64,000 nucleotides of DNA. Source: a virus. This document shows, piece by piece, positions 8,986 through 18,330 of this stretch. How positions within the stretch are numbered: the stretch's first letter is position 1; each line of letters starts with the position of its first letter. Position numbers and translations under genes: made by a program. The notes below the pieces were generated by a model, which ran no database searches, was not told where the DNA came from, and worked only from the letters and a program-made list of their open reading frames with translations. The DNA lies in IMG/VR virus record IMGVR_UViG_3300025889_000083, positions 40,149 to 104,148 of that record. One strand, written 5' to 3'.

Positions 8986-9530
8986 AAATTTGCTGTATCT
9001 CCTAAAGTTGGATGGTTTCCTAGATTTTGTGTTGTACCACTTGAATCTACATAAGTATTACCCATAAATCCAAAAGCATTTGGTATTTTTAAAACGACAA
9101 AAGCACCCGCTGCACTTGTTCGTGAAGTATTGCCTGGAGAATATGATACATTCATACGGAGTGGAGTTACACTTGTATTTGAAATTTTATAAGTATCATA
9201 CTCTCTAATAAGATCTTCTGTAAAACTGTCAAAGCTTGGATTACTTACTATATTTTCATTATGTAAAATTGCTGTATTTGCCTCATTTACTAAAACCTCT
9301 GGAATATAAGTTAATGTTGCCTTACTTCCAGATGTCCAAGTTATAGCGGATGAAGTTGCTGTAAAATTTGCACCTGCATATATCAATCCTGTTCGTACTG
9401 TTGTAGAATCAAAAATTAGATTATTTGCAGTTGTTGTCTCAACATTTGCTGAAGGTTTTGATACCCATAGCCCAAAATTACTTGTGCCTCTTGTTGCTGT
9501 TCCTTTACCAAATAAAACTCTACTAGGCAT
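8979..9530 (-). CDS. RVL-family virion protein, middle paralogue
   Basis: A 183-residue protein beginning SRVLFGKGTATRGTSNFGLW, then VSKPSANVET. It follows the J-like gene directly, with a one-base overlap. The shared start across three genes indicates tandem duplication with divergent distal domains. It is likely a structural tail-tip or fibre adaptor. Confidence 0.65.
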   Translation of the reverse strand: MPSRVLFGKGTATRGTSNFGLWVSKPSANVETTTANNLIFDSTTVRTGLIYAGANFTATSSAITWTSGSKATLTYIPEVLVNEANTAILHNENIVSNPSFDSFTEDLIREYDTYKISNTSVTPLRMNVSYSPGNTSRTSAAGAFVVLKIPNAFGFMGNTYVDSSGTTQNLGNHPTLGDTANLW

Positions 9531-12500
9531 TATGTTCCATCCGATATAATTATTTGTTGATTTACGGAACTAAAAACAATATTTGCACTTGATAATGACG
9601 TTGAATTTAGTGTCCACCCACCAGCAGATCCGCCTGCTACTGTTAATGTTAAACTGTCTGTTGATGATATTTTAGCATTTGTAATCGCATTTGCTGCAAT
9701 CTGTAAACTATCTATACTTCCTGCAATTATTTCAGAAGTACCAATCTGGTTAGCTGCTATCTTTGCTGCTGTAATTGCATTAGCGGCAATTTGTAATGTT
9801 CCAATAGATCCACTAGATATTTCTGCTGTACCAACTTGATTAGCTGCTATTAAAGCCGAAGTAATAGCATTTCCAGCTATAAGTGCAGTTGTAATACTTC
9901 CACTAACTATTTCTGCAGTACCAATTTGATTAGCTGCTATTAAAGCCGAAGTAATACTGTTTGCTGCAATTTCACTTGTACCTACTTGATCTGCGGCTAT
10001 CTTTGCTGATGTAATTGAGTTTGCCTGAATCATTGCGCTTGTAATAGATACAGAAGTTATTTTTGCAAACTCAATTCCTGAAGCATTGATACTTGCATTT
10101 GTAACAGCTCCACTTTCTATCTTTGCATTTGTAATTGCATTTGCTGCAATCTCATTTGTATCTACAGCACCAGAAGATATCTTCGCATTTGTAATTGCAT
10201 TTGATGAAATCTGGTTAGTACCAACTGCATCACTCTGAATACTTACAGAAGTAATACTGTTTGCAGAAATATGAGAATTATCAATAGCATTTGTTACAAT
10301 CGCTGCGGCTGTTATTGAGTTTGCTGTTATATGGGAACTATCAATGGTGCCAGCTTGAATAATTGCAGCATTTACAGAGTTAATTGATAATTCATTATTT
10401 GTAATTGAGTTTGCTGCTATAATAGCTGCTGTTACAGAGTTTGCTGTTAGTTCATTATTTGTAATTGTATTTGCTGCTATCTGTGCGGAGCCAACTGAGT
10501 TTGCAGCTAATTCTGAACTGGTAATTGATCCTGCAATAATCTGTGCTGCTCCAATAGCATTTGCTGCCATCTTAGCATTTGTAACAGCTCCAGTGGCAAT
10601 TTGTATAGCTCCCACAGCTCCAGTTGCAATACTTACTGAGTCTATACTATTTGCAGCTATTGTTTCATTTGTAACTGAGTTACTTGCTAGTAGTGTTGAA
10701 GTGATCGCATTTGCTATAATTTGTGCTGTATTAATAGCATTAGTTGCGACTTTTCCACTTGTTACAGCATTTGCTGCTATTTTAGCTGCTGTAATTGCAC
10801 TTCCTGCTAATTGGTTTGTATCAACAGCACCATTGGCAATAATAATACCAGTTACAGATCCAGTGGCTAATTGAGTTGTTCCAACTCCACCACTAGCAAT
10901 AATTGTTCCAGATACAGAGCCAATGGTAAGTTCTGCACTTCCAATAGAGTTTGCAGCTATCTCAACTGAAGTAATTGAGTTTGCTGCCATTAGGGCATTT
11001 GTAATAGTACCAGAAGCAATTTCTACTGCGGTAATTTCATTTGCTCCCACAGTGAATGAATTTATAGCATCTGCAGTTAACTGAGCTGATGTAATACTAT
11101 TTGCTTGAATAGCAGCAGTTCCAATAGCATTTGCTGCTATTTTTGCTTCTGTAACTGAGCCCGCTGCAATTGAAGCAGTAGTAATAGAATTAGAAGCTAT
11201 TTTTGCATTTGTAATCGCATTTGCGGATACATGCACAGTATCAATAGATCCACTTATAATTTGGGCACTATCAATAGAGTTTGCGGCTATTTCTGATGTA
11301 CCAATAGCATTTGCAATAATCATTGTGCTATCTATTGAGTTTGCAGCAATATGAGAACTATCAATAGAATCAGCAATAATTGCTACTGATCCAATACTAT
11401 TTGCGGCAACTTCTGATGCTCCAATAGAGTTTGCTTGAATATGAATTGCTTGTATTGAGTTTGAAGCTAATTCTACACTTGTAATTGAGTTTGCTGATAC
11501 TGTAAACGCAGCTACAGCACTTGAAGTTAACATAAGAGAAGTAATACTATTTGCTTGAATAGCAGTACCTCCAACAGCGTTTTCTGCTATTGTTGTTTCA
11601 GTTACAGCACCATCACCAATTTCTCCAGTATTTATTTTGAATTTAGAAGTAAATTGCTGTAGTGAATATGTACCTGATGTATTTGCTACTACTGCTAAAA
11701 TTGCGTCTTTTGTTCTATCTATTTTGTAATTTTGGAAGAAAACATTTGCTCCGCTATACGCTCTTAATGCACCATCTGAAATCTGTATGCTAGTATTACT
11801 ATAGACATAAGTTACTTTTGCATATTGTCGAGTAGTACCTGCATCGCCTAAAACAATTAGGTCACCAGTTTGATAATCACTTAAGAAAGTAGTACTACTT
11901 CCTTCTAATATTGTCTCTCCTGCATCTACAGAGAATGTACCATTTGCTTGTCCAAAGTCTGTATTTGCATCATTAATTGTTCTTTTTGTAAAAATAGGAT
12001 AAAGTTTATTTCCTTGTGCATCTTCTGATGTAGTATCTGTTCTATATTCAATAGCTTGTAATGGGTCTGCTGTGTTGCTATAGTCATATAATAAATATGC
12101 TACGCTGTTTGCAGACATTGCACTAAAGTCTTGCTGTGTTTGTGCAGTATTTCCGCTTGATACAGTTATAAAAGTTCCAGCGTCTACTTGTGGAGGTAAG
12201 TAATTATATGAAGTATTTGAAAAACTTACTACTCCATTAGCAGCTATTGTTAATGTTGTATCTAAAAATCCACCTAATGGAATGTCTTTACCTGGTTGAC
12301 TTGATAATATATGGGCTCCGACGGCATCATCAACACCAATACGTCTGCTTCTCCATCGAGAAAAGTTTTCTCTAATATTTACTGTTCTTACTCTTACTCG
12401 ATATGTACCTGGCATTACATTTTCCCAAGTATATGAAGTATCTTCAGGGTCTACACTAAATCTTTCCCATTTTGCATTTCCATCGTATCTACCTTTACCA

Positions 12501-15500
12501 TCCCATGCTACCTGATATTCTTTTAAATGCTCGTACTCACTTGTAACTGAGTTTCCGTTTTTATCAAGTCTTGTTGATAAAGGAGCTTGCCAAGTAAGTA
12601 GTATTTTATATCCTAAATCTGGAGCTGCTGATCCTGATACATTTACGTCTCCTGATGAATTATCACCTGAGCCCATAGGTATTGCTTTAACTGCTAGATT
12701 TCTAGGTACTGGTACTTCTTCAATGTATTTTGGAGGTCTATTTACATCAGGTATTGCAGGTATTGCCCAACCTCTATCAATTAAATCATATTTTCCAGAA
12801 GTATGCTGTACTGCTGTAATTTCAAAGATTCTTCCATCATTTTCTTTTATGGCTTGAATCATAAACTCTTTTGAACTTCCAGCAAGTTTTTCACCATCTG
12901 CAGAAGTTGTTGTTATTGACCAAATAACATCTCTATTTGGAGCAGCACTAAATGCGCTTGCTACTGTTATAGAGCTTGATGTATAACTATCTATAACTTG
13001 AGATTCTATTCTTGAATCTTCAGACCAAAGTAATTGTACTAGACCATCAGAATCATCTTTACAGTTTGCTGCTTTTGCTGCAGTATCTATCGTATTTCCA
13101 CCTTCATCTGTAAGTACTAACTCTCCTTTTCGGTATGTAGTACCATTGATAGTTGCTGAATCTTGTCCGAGATAAGCACCACCAGATGGGTATATTAAGT
13201 GTAAAGTTGAGGTTGCTGTTCCTGAAAGTGTAACAGCTCTATCTATATTAATTGTTGTAGTTGTAGAAGATGAAGAAACGCGACCACTAAATTGAATATC
13301 ATCATAGTCTGCGTCTTGTATGTATATTGAATCGCCTGGTTGTAAGAAACCTGCGTTTAATCCAGTTTTAAATGATACTATTTCAGTATCAAGTTTCTCT
13401 GAGAATAAATGGAACTTACCATATCTATGTGCTTGTCCCTGTGAAGTACAACCAAATGCTACTGTTTCTTTTGGAATAATTTTACCTATTCTTGCAATCT
13501 CATCATAGTCTTCTACAATTTCTACTGCTTGTTTGTAGTGATTATCTGGGTCATTCCAAGTTACACGAATTTGATTTGATCTAAATCTTTGTGAAGATGA
13601 ACTGTATGTAAACATTCCATCAATAACATTACCTTTTGTAAAGGTATAAACAGGACTTTTTTCCTGCATGGCGGCTAAAGTTATTTGTCCATTTTTCCAG
13701 ACTAAGATTCCTCTAAATAAAGTTAGGAAATCTTTAACAACTTTTACAGCTTCTTGTAAATCTTTAATATAAACATTCGCAGTAAAACGAGGTTCTGATC
13801 CACCTTTTCCATCTGGTACTAATTCATCGCAATATTTGGCAATAGCAAATAGAGAATATTTGTCTATTAAATCAAAATTATTATCTGGGTCTAACCAACG
13901 TCCTAATCCATATCGAGGATTAGTCATAATGTCTAAAAATACCCACGCTGGGTTATTACAATAGACTGCATTATAGTTAGGGCTTGTTGCGTCAAATTCG
14001 TTTTTATCGCCTCTAAACTTTCCATCCCAGTCTTGGTAAGTTGATGCATCTACTCCAGTACTTACATTACGAGTATAACTTGCAGTTGTTCTTCTAATTC
14101 CTGTATTCGCAAAAGCTTCTTCTGCTGGAAAATAGTTTGTTGGAACTTTTATTTTTAGACCACGTACTTGATATGCTCTTGATGGCATTTCTCTAAAGTC
14201 TTTTGCATCAATAATAACTGCTCCAAATGCTGTATATGGATAGTTAAGTTTATCTTCTACTATACACTCAATAGATTTAATTACAGACTGATTCTCATGT
14301 ACCCAGTTACCATATTCAAAATTTGTTGCGGTTGGTCGCTGAATTGTAACTTGGAAGTCATCAAATGGTTGGAATTTTTCAGTATCAAATGAAAGAGTTG
14401 CAAGTGTAGGAGTTACTGTGTGTTTATGAATAACACTTGTTGCTGATTTTGGTAAAGTATTTGCATGTAAAGATCGACCTGATAAAGTTTTTGGTCCGTG
14501 TACAACGACTTCTTCTACCTCAGATCCATTTCTAAAGTATTTAAATAAAATTCTGTATTCTACAAAAGAAGGACCTGTTGCGTTATTTGAACTATTTTTC
14601 TTTCTAGATTCAAGTCTAGGCATTTCCACATTTACTTTAATATGATCAACAATGCCAGGATCTCCTGTTCCTATTAAAGTACTTGCTCCATAGGTGCGTC
14701 CTCCTGAGGTTGGCTCAGCTAATGGATCTCCATTTGCATCATCTAAAGTTAGTGTTGCATTACTTGGGTTTCCTGAAATTAAAGATTGTGGTAGCTCCTC
14801 GCCTATTTCATGTGCAAATGATGCACTACCAACACCTTTGGGTGATTGTAAAAATGGTTGCTCTCTTTCTCCTGTTCTGAAAGCATATCCAAAGTTTGTA
14901 AAATTAAAACGTGGAGATTCTGATTCAGGTATTCTTGGAGTACTTAGAATAATAATTGTGTTTGCTTGATCGACACCACCACCAGTTGCTAGTGTTGCTG
15001 TATTTACAGAGTAACTTGCTATTCTATCAACAAGGTCTATCTTACAGTCTGCATTTGATACAGTAGTTGCGGGAGCAAGTGCTACTTTTACTGCGGCAGT
15101 ATTAATAAATTCTGTGATTGTGGCTGCAAAATTACCTCCATCTACTCCTGCTCCTTCAATTCTTAATTGAGGTACTAATTCTGTAGATGCAGTTTGAACA
15201 TCATCGCTTGCGAATGACATTATGCTTGTATTTGTTGTAACTATTTTGGAACCAGCAGTGGTGCTGACAGCGGCTGTGCCTTTCTTTTTACCCCCAACCA
15301 CTAATACCTGTCTAACACCATCGCTAGTATCTAAACCATCAAAAACATTTGTAGAAAGATTATCGGTTAGTTTATTATTTGCTGAATCATATGCGATATC
15401 CGTACCTTTTCTTGTTGCAAAACTTTCGGCATACTGATATGAAACTGCTGGAGCTCCGTTAATAAGAACACTAGCGGCACCATCAATTAGACCTTCTATT

Positions 15501-15625
15501 GGTCCTTCTGAGACTAAGTCATACACTACAGCTGTTTGATGCTTTAGTGATGTTACATTTGTTGATAAATTGCCTGGTGCTGCTGATCCTATACCACCAT
15601 TTGCAGTTGGGTTATTAAGTGCCAT
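9530..15625 (-). CDS. Lambda J-like host specificity protein with fibre repeats
   Basis: A 2031-residue tail-tip protein. The N-terminal part follows the lambda J layout: YDLVSEGPIEGLIDG near residue 35, and the LVWKNGQITLAAMQEKSP and NQIRVTWNDPDNHYKQ blocks near 650-700. Fibronectin-III-like strands follow around 1000-1100 (YQVAWDGKG, YRVRVRTVN). From about residue 1330 to 1990 it carries the same 14-15-residue repeats (NSITSAEIAAN type) as the giant fibre. It is nearly twice the length of lambda J because of this stalk. It follows the I-like gene, as in lambda. The probable role is the central tail fibre contacting the receptor. Confidence 0.88.
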   Translation of the reverse strand: MALNNPTANGGIGSAAPGNLSTNVTSLKHQTAVVYDLVSEGPIEGLIDGAASVLINGAPAVSYQYAESFATRKGTDIAYDSANNKLTDNLSTNVFDGLDTSDGVRQVLVVGGKKKGTAAVSTTAGSKIVTTNTSIMSFASDDVQTASTELVPQLRIEGAGVDGGNFAATITEFINTAAVKVALAPATTVSNADCKIDLVDRIASYSVNTATLATGGGVDQANTIIILSTPRIPESESPRFNFTNFGYAFRTGEREQPFLQSPKGVGSASFAHEIGEELPQSLISGNPSNATLTLDDANGDPLAEPTSGGRTYGASTLIGTGDPGIVDHIKVNVEMPRLESRKKNSSNNATGPSFVEYRILFKYFRNGSEVEEVVVHGPKTLSGRSLHANTLPKSATSVIHKHTVTPTLATLSFDTEKFQPFDDFQVTIQRPTATNFEYGNWVHENQSVIKSIECIVEDKLNYPYTAFGAVIIDAKDFREMPSRAYQVRGLKIKVPTNYFPAEEAFANTGIRRTTASYTRNVSTGVDASTYQDWDGKFRGDKNEFDATSPNYNAVYCNNPAWVFLDIMTNPRYGLGRWLDPDNNFDLIDKYSLFAIAKYCDELVPDGKGGSEPRFTANVYIKDLQEAVKVVKDFLTLFRGILVWKNGQITLAAMQEKSPVYTFTKGNVIDGMFTYSSSSQRFRSNQIRVTWNDPDNHYKQAVEIVEDYDEIARIGKIIPKETVAFGCTSQGQAHRYGKFHLFSEKLDTEIVSFKTGLNAGFLQPGDSIYIQDADYDDIQFSGRVSSSSTTTTINIDRAVTLSGTATSTLHLIYPSGGAYLGQDSATINGTTYRKGELVLTDEGGNTIDTAAKAANCKDDSDGLVQLLWSEDSRIESQVIDSYTSSSITVASAFSAAPNRDVIWSITTTSADGEKLAGSSKEFMIQAIKENDGRIFEITAVQHTSGKYDLIDRGWAIPAIPDVNRPPKYIEEVPVPRNLAVKAIPMGSGDNSSGDVNVSGSAAPDLGYKILLTWQAPLSTRLDKNGNSVTSEYEHLKEYQVAWDGKGRYDGNAKWERFSVDPEDTSYTWENVMPGTYRVRVRTVNIRENFSRWRSRRIGVDDAVGAHILSSQPGKDIPLGGFLDTTLTIAANGVVSFSNTSYNYLPPQVDAGTFITVSSGNTAQTQQDFSAMSANSVAYLLYDYSNTADPLQAIEYRTDTTSEDAQGNKLYPIFTKRTINDANTDFGQANGTFSVDAGETILEGSSTTFLSDYQTGDLIVLGDAGTTRQYAKVTYVYSNTSIQISDGALRAYSGANVFFQNYKIDRTKDAILAVVANTSGTYSLQQFTSKFKINTGEIGDGAVTETTIAENAVGGTAIQANSITSLMLTSSAVAAFTVSANSITSVELASNSIQAIHIQANSIGASEVAANSIGSVAIIADSIDSSHIAANSIDSTMIIANAIGTSEIAANSIDSAQIISGSIDTVHVSANAITNAKIASNSITTASIAAGSVTEAKIAANAIGTAAIQANSITSAQLTADAINSFTVGANEITAVEIASGTITNALMAANSITSVEIAANSIGSAELTIGSVSGTIIASGGVGTTQLATGSVTGIIIANGAVDTNQLAGSAITAAKIAANAVTSGKVATNAINTAQIIANAITSTLLASNSVTNETIAANSIDSVSIATGAVGAIQIATGAVTNAKMAANAIGAAQIIAGSITSSELAANSVGSAQIAANTITNNELTANSVTAAIIAANSITNNELSINSVNAAIIQAGTIDSSHITANSITAAAIVTNAIDNSHISANSITSVSIQSDAVGTNQISSNAITNAKISSGAVDTNEIAANAITNAKIESGAVTNASINASGIEFAKITSVSITSAMIQANSITSAKIAADQVGTSEIAANSITSALIAANQIGTAEIVSGSITTALIAGNAITSALIAANQVGTAEISSGSIGTLQIAANAITAAKIAANQIGTSEIIAGSIDSLQIAANAITNAKISSTDSLTLTVAGGSAGGWTLNSTSLSSANIVFSSVNQQIIISDGT

Positions 15626-16414
15626 CTATTTTCCTATTTGCTCCAAGTCTTCAATAATTTCTTCAGTAATATTATTATACTGATCTGCTAATAAATTCCA
15701 GTCTATGTTTGAAGTTCCACCTGTGTATATTGCACCACTTGAACCCATACCTTGATTAGAATATCCTCCACCGACACCGCTAACCCAGTAGTCTTCTCCA
15801 CCTTGCCAATCTTCATCAGAATTTGTATTCGTAGATCCTGTAAAAGTAAATCCTGCGGATTGTGTTACTCTTGTGTTTGTAAAGCCAAAGTTTATTGGTG
15901 CTCCTCCTATTTCTAGTTTTCCATAACAGAGAGGAACTGGAATACCTTGTTTTACATTATTAACTGGTCCATTAAATAAGTAGGCTTCATTTGTATCAGA
16001 TGGTGAATCTTTCATTAGTTTATCAAGTGTGCCTTCTATAACTAACATACTACCAAGTGCAAATGTCGCTGCTGCTATTGCTCGTCCTGTAGTTCCAGTT
16101 GGGTCTATAAAGAAAGATGCAATCATTAAAATATAACCAATTGTTTGTTTTGCATTTGAACCTTCTACTGCTGGAGAAATTACTAAATCTTGTCCGCCAA
16201 GACTAAGTAATGCATCAGTATCACCATCAATTAATTCTTCACCTTTCTGGATTGTATAGTGTATACCTTTACCTGCTTGTTCAGTAATATAATTTAAAAA
16301 ACCTTCACGTTGCACAGAAATTCCTCGTATAGCTTCTACGATGTTTCGTGCTTCGAGTTTCCAATGAGATCCAAATTTCTCGCCAAGATCTCCTGTTAAA
16401 TAAATATTTGTCAT
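15626..16414 (-). CDS. Lambda I-like tail tip assembly protein
   Basis: A 262-residue protein lying between K-like and J-like genes, exactly as gpI in lambda. It starts with a beta-grasp-like segment (IYLTGDLGEKFGSHWKLEA) as in gpI. A hydrophobic, Gly/Ala-rich central part (about residues 90-135) and a PVPLCYGKLEIGG motif follow. It probably helps to build the tail tip. It overlaps the K-like gene by 4 bases. Confidence 0.8.
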   Translation of the reverse strand: MTNIYLTGDLGEKFGSHWKLEARNIVEAIRGISVQREGFLNYITEQAGKGIHYTIQKGEELIDGDTDALLSLGGQDLVISPAVEGSNAKQTIGYILMIASFFIDPTGTTGRAIAAATFALGSMLVIEGTLDKLMKDSPSDTNEAYLFNGPVNNVKQGIPVPLCYGKLEIGGAPINFGFTNTRVTQSAGFTFTGSTNTNSDEDWQGGEDYWVSGVGGGYSNQGMGSSGAIYTGGTSNIDWNLLADQYNNITEEIIEDLEQIGK

Positions 16415-16740
16415 GCTGGTTCTAAAATAAATACCTCTTTTTGTGGATACGATACAATCATATATGGTATCCTTTGTGCGTTACAACAATCAATATCATG
16501 TTGACTTGGTTTACAATCGCTCATGTAGTGACTATGGACTATGTATTTTATCAAAGAATTTAGTTGATATTTAACTACAATCTTTGAGTCGATTTTAAAG
16601 CTATTCTTTTTATCGTCTGCTAAATTTTCACATTCAATGAAATCGCCATTCCGTAAAAGAAGTCCACACATTTCATAAGGTGCCGCTTTCTCTGCTGCTA
16701 AGAAGATCTTATCCAAAATCTTTAGCGGCGGGGAAACCAC
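16411..16740 (-). CDS. Lambda K-like JAMM peptidase of the tail tip
   Basis: A 109-residue protein with the full JAB/MPN metalloprotease signature: E23, the H69-x-H71 pair (IVHSHYMSD), S79 and D82. Lambda gpK joins such a domain to an NlpC/P60 domain; only the JAMM domain is present here. Gene order L-K-I-J matches lambda. It overlaps the L-like gene by 32 bases in another frame. The likely role is peptidoglycan or protein cleavage during tail-tip assembly or entry. Confidence 0.82.
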   Translation of the reverse strand: MVSPPLKILDKIFLAAEKAAPYEMCGLLLRNGDFIECENLADDKKNSFKIDSKIVVKYQLNSLIKYIVHSHYMSDCKPSQHDIDCCNAQRIPYMIVSYPQKEVFILEPA

Positions 16741-17953
16741 CGAATGGAATTACTACATTAGTACTAAATTCAGTTTTACCTGTAGTAGATGTATTACCAG
16801 TATTAATTGGCGTAAATCCAAATCTCATTCCACAAGAAGTGAGAGATTTGCCACAGATATCACCTCTTTCCCAGTAAGTACTGTAAGTAGGTGCAACATT
16901 AATACTTGCTTTCTTTGCTTTCCACATAAGTGTTTTGTTATAAGTTGCAGAACTTGCTACATTATCTGTAAAAGTTACATAGTCATTCTTTTTATCATCT
17001 GAGTAAATAAAATACTCTGTTCCATGACTATAAGTTGCATAAGTTCTTACTCTTTTAAAATTCTCATTTGTATCTGTTGGAGTTCCAAGTGCAGTTTTTG
17101 TACCTTGTGTTGCTACTTGCCAATAATTATTTACTGTCTGACTACTTACTGTTCCATTTGCTGCAGCTCTGCTTGCAGTTGTTTGTGTGTACCAATAAGT
17201 ATCAAGTGATAAAGTATTTGCTCCTGATTCACTTGTCCAATTTCCAAAAGTAAGACTACTAGGTACAATATACTCATCATCTTGATTTACATATACTTTA
17301 TATGTTGTTGCACCATTTTCTGTATATAAATGTCTAGCTTCATAAGTGCTGTCGATTCTCCAAGTACATCCGCTTTTTGCTTTTTGATACTCTGATAAGT
17401 GATCACTTGCACCTTGATATTCCCAAGGACATCTATTTACTACTACTTGTCTGTATGGAATTTTAATTCCTTCTAATTCAAAAGGAACTCGTAAACTAAA
17501 TTCTACAGATATTTTTGTTCTTGTTTTAATTCTGTCAATATAAAAAACTTGTCGTGGATACTCAGTTGGAGGATTTGTTGCTGAAGCTTCTCCATATAAG
17601 TATTTCTTTAAAGTAGTTCTACGAATAACTCGATTACCAACTAAAGAATCATAGTCGGTTGTTCCTACTGCTCCACTAAAAACACTTGTTGCATTTGCTA
17701 TTGTAAAACTTGGATTTGGATAAGTTCCTGATGCTTGATGCTCAAAACCTTTTGCTTGTACAGGTGCAGCAACATAAGTATTTATCTGAGAATTATTTGA
17801 ATAATCTCTCATTTGTATTGTAGATAAATCAGCTTCAAGACCTACAGCAAAGTATGCCCAAGTATTTTTGGCATACTCAAATTCATAAAGATCAACAACG
17901 GCTGAGCCTGGATCTTGCTTTTGTAAGTCTTTTACTAAAATTTTCTCTGTCAT
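16709..17953 (-). CDS. Lambda L-like minor tail protein
   Basis: A 414-residue homologue of gpL by position and by its cysteines. C175 (NRCPWEYQG), C196 (KSGCTW), C367 (DICGKS) and C374 (TSCGMRFG) are the four residues expected to bind the iron-sulfur cluster reported for this family. The protein is longer than lambda L (about 230 residues), with an insertion of roughly 150 residues between C196 and C367. It follows the M-like gene. Confidence 0.82.
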   Translation of the reverse strand: MTEKILVKDLQKQDPGSAVVDLYEFEYAKNTWAYFAVGLEADLSTIQMRDYSNNSQINTYVAAPVQAKGFEHQASGTYPNPSFTIANATSVFSGAVGTTDYDSLVGNRVIRRTTLKKYLYGEASATNPPTEYPRQVFYIDRIKTRTKISVEFSLRVPFELEGIKIPYRQVVVNRCPWEYQGASDHLSEYQKAKSGCTWRIDSTYEARHLYTENGATTYKVYVNQDDEYIVPSSLTFGNWTSESGANTLSLDTYWYTQTTASRAAANGTVSSQTVNNYWQVATQGTKTALGTPTDTNENFKRVRTYATYSHGTEYFIYSDDKKNDYVTFTDNVASSATYNKTLMWKAKKASINVAPTYSTYWERGDICGKSLTSCGMRFGFTPINTGNTSTTGKTEFSTNVVIPFGGFPAAKDFG

Positions 17954-18330
17954 TATGCTTCGTAAACTCTTCTAAATTGTGCATTAAGAGTGTAGTAATC
18001 ATCATACACCCATGTTTGATCCCAAGTATCACAGACCACTTTTATTGTTTCTTCACTTCCACCAGCATTTGAATCTGATAATGTAAAGTTAAAGTTTGTG
18101 ACTCCGCCTTTTGATTCAAAGAACGCTACGATATCATCTATATCTGCTTTTGGTCGAGTTGTAAAAGCTACATCTATAGTTTGTTCTAAACTATTTATAC
18201 CGTTTGCAATTCTTTGCTCATATCCATCGCCAAAGTTAGCAACAAATACTCTTGGTTTGTTATTTCTTTTTTGTCCTCTATCTGGAACTACTACTCCGAG
18301 TGTTCCGCCTACATCAAATCCTATTGCCAT
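17953..18330 (-). CDS. Lambda M-like minor tail protein
   Basis: A 125-residue protein between the tape measure and the L-like gene, matching gpM in length and order. FGDGYEQRIANGIN and the Trp/Tyr-rich C-terminus (DQTWVYDDYYTLNAQFRRVY) are family hallmarks. It probably forms the distal tail ring between the tube and the tip. Confidence 0.85.
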   Translation of the reverse strand: MAIGFDVGGTLGVVVPDRGQKRNNKPRVFVANFGDGYEQRIANGINSLEQTIDVAFTTRPKADIDDIVAFFESKGGVTNFNFTLSDSNAGGSEETIKVVCDTWDQTWVYDDYYTLNAQFRRVYEA

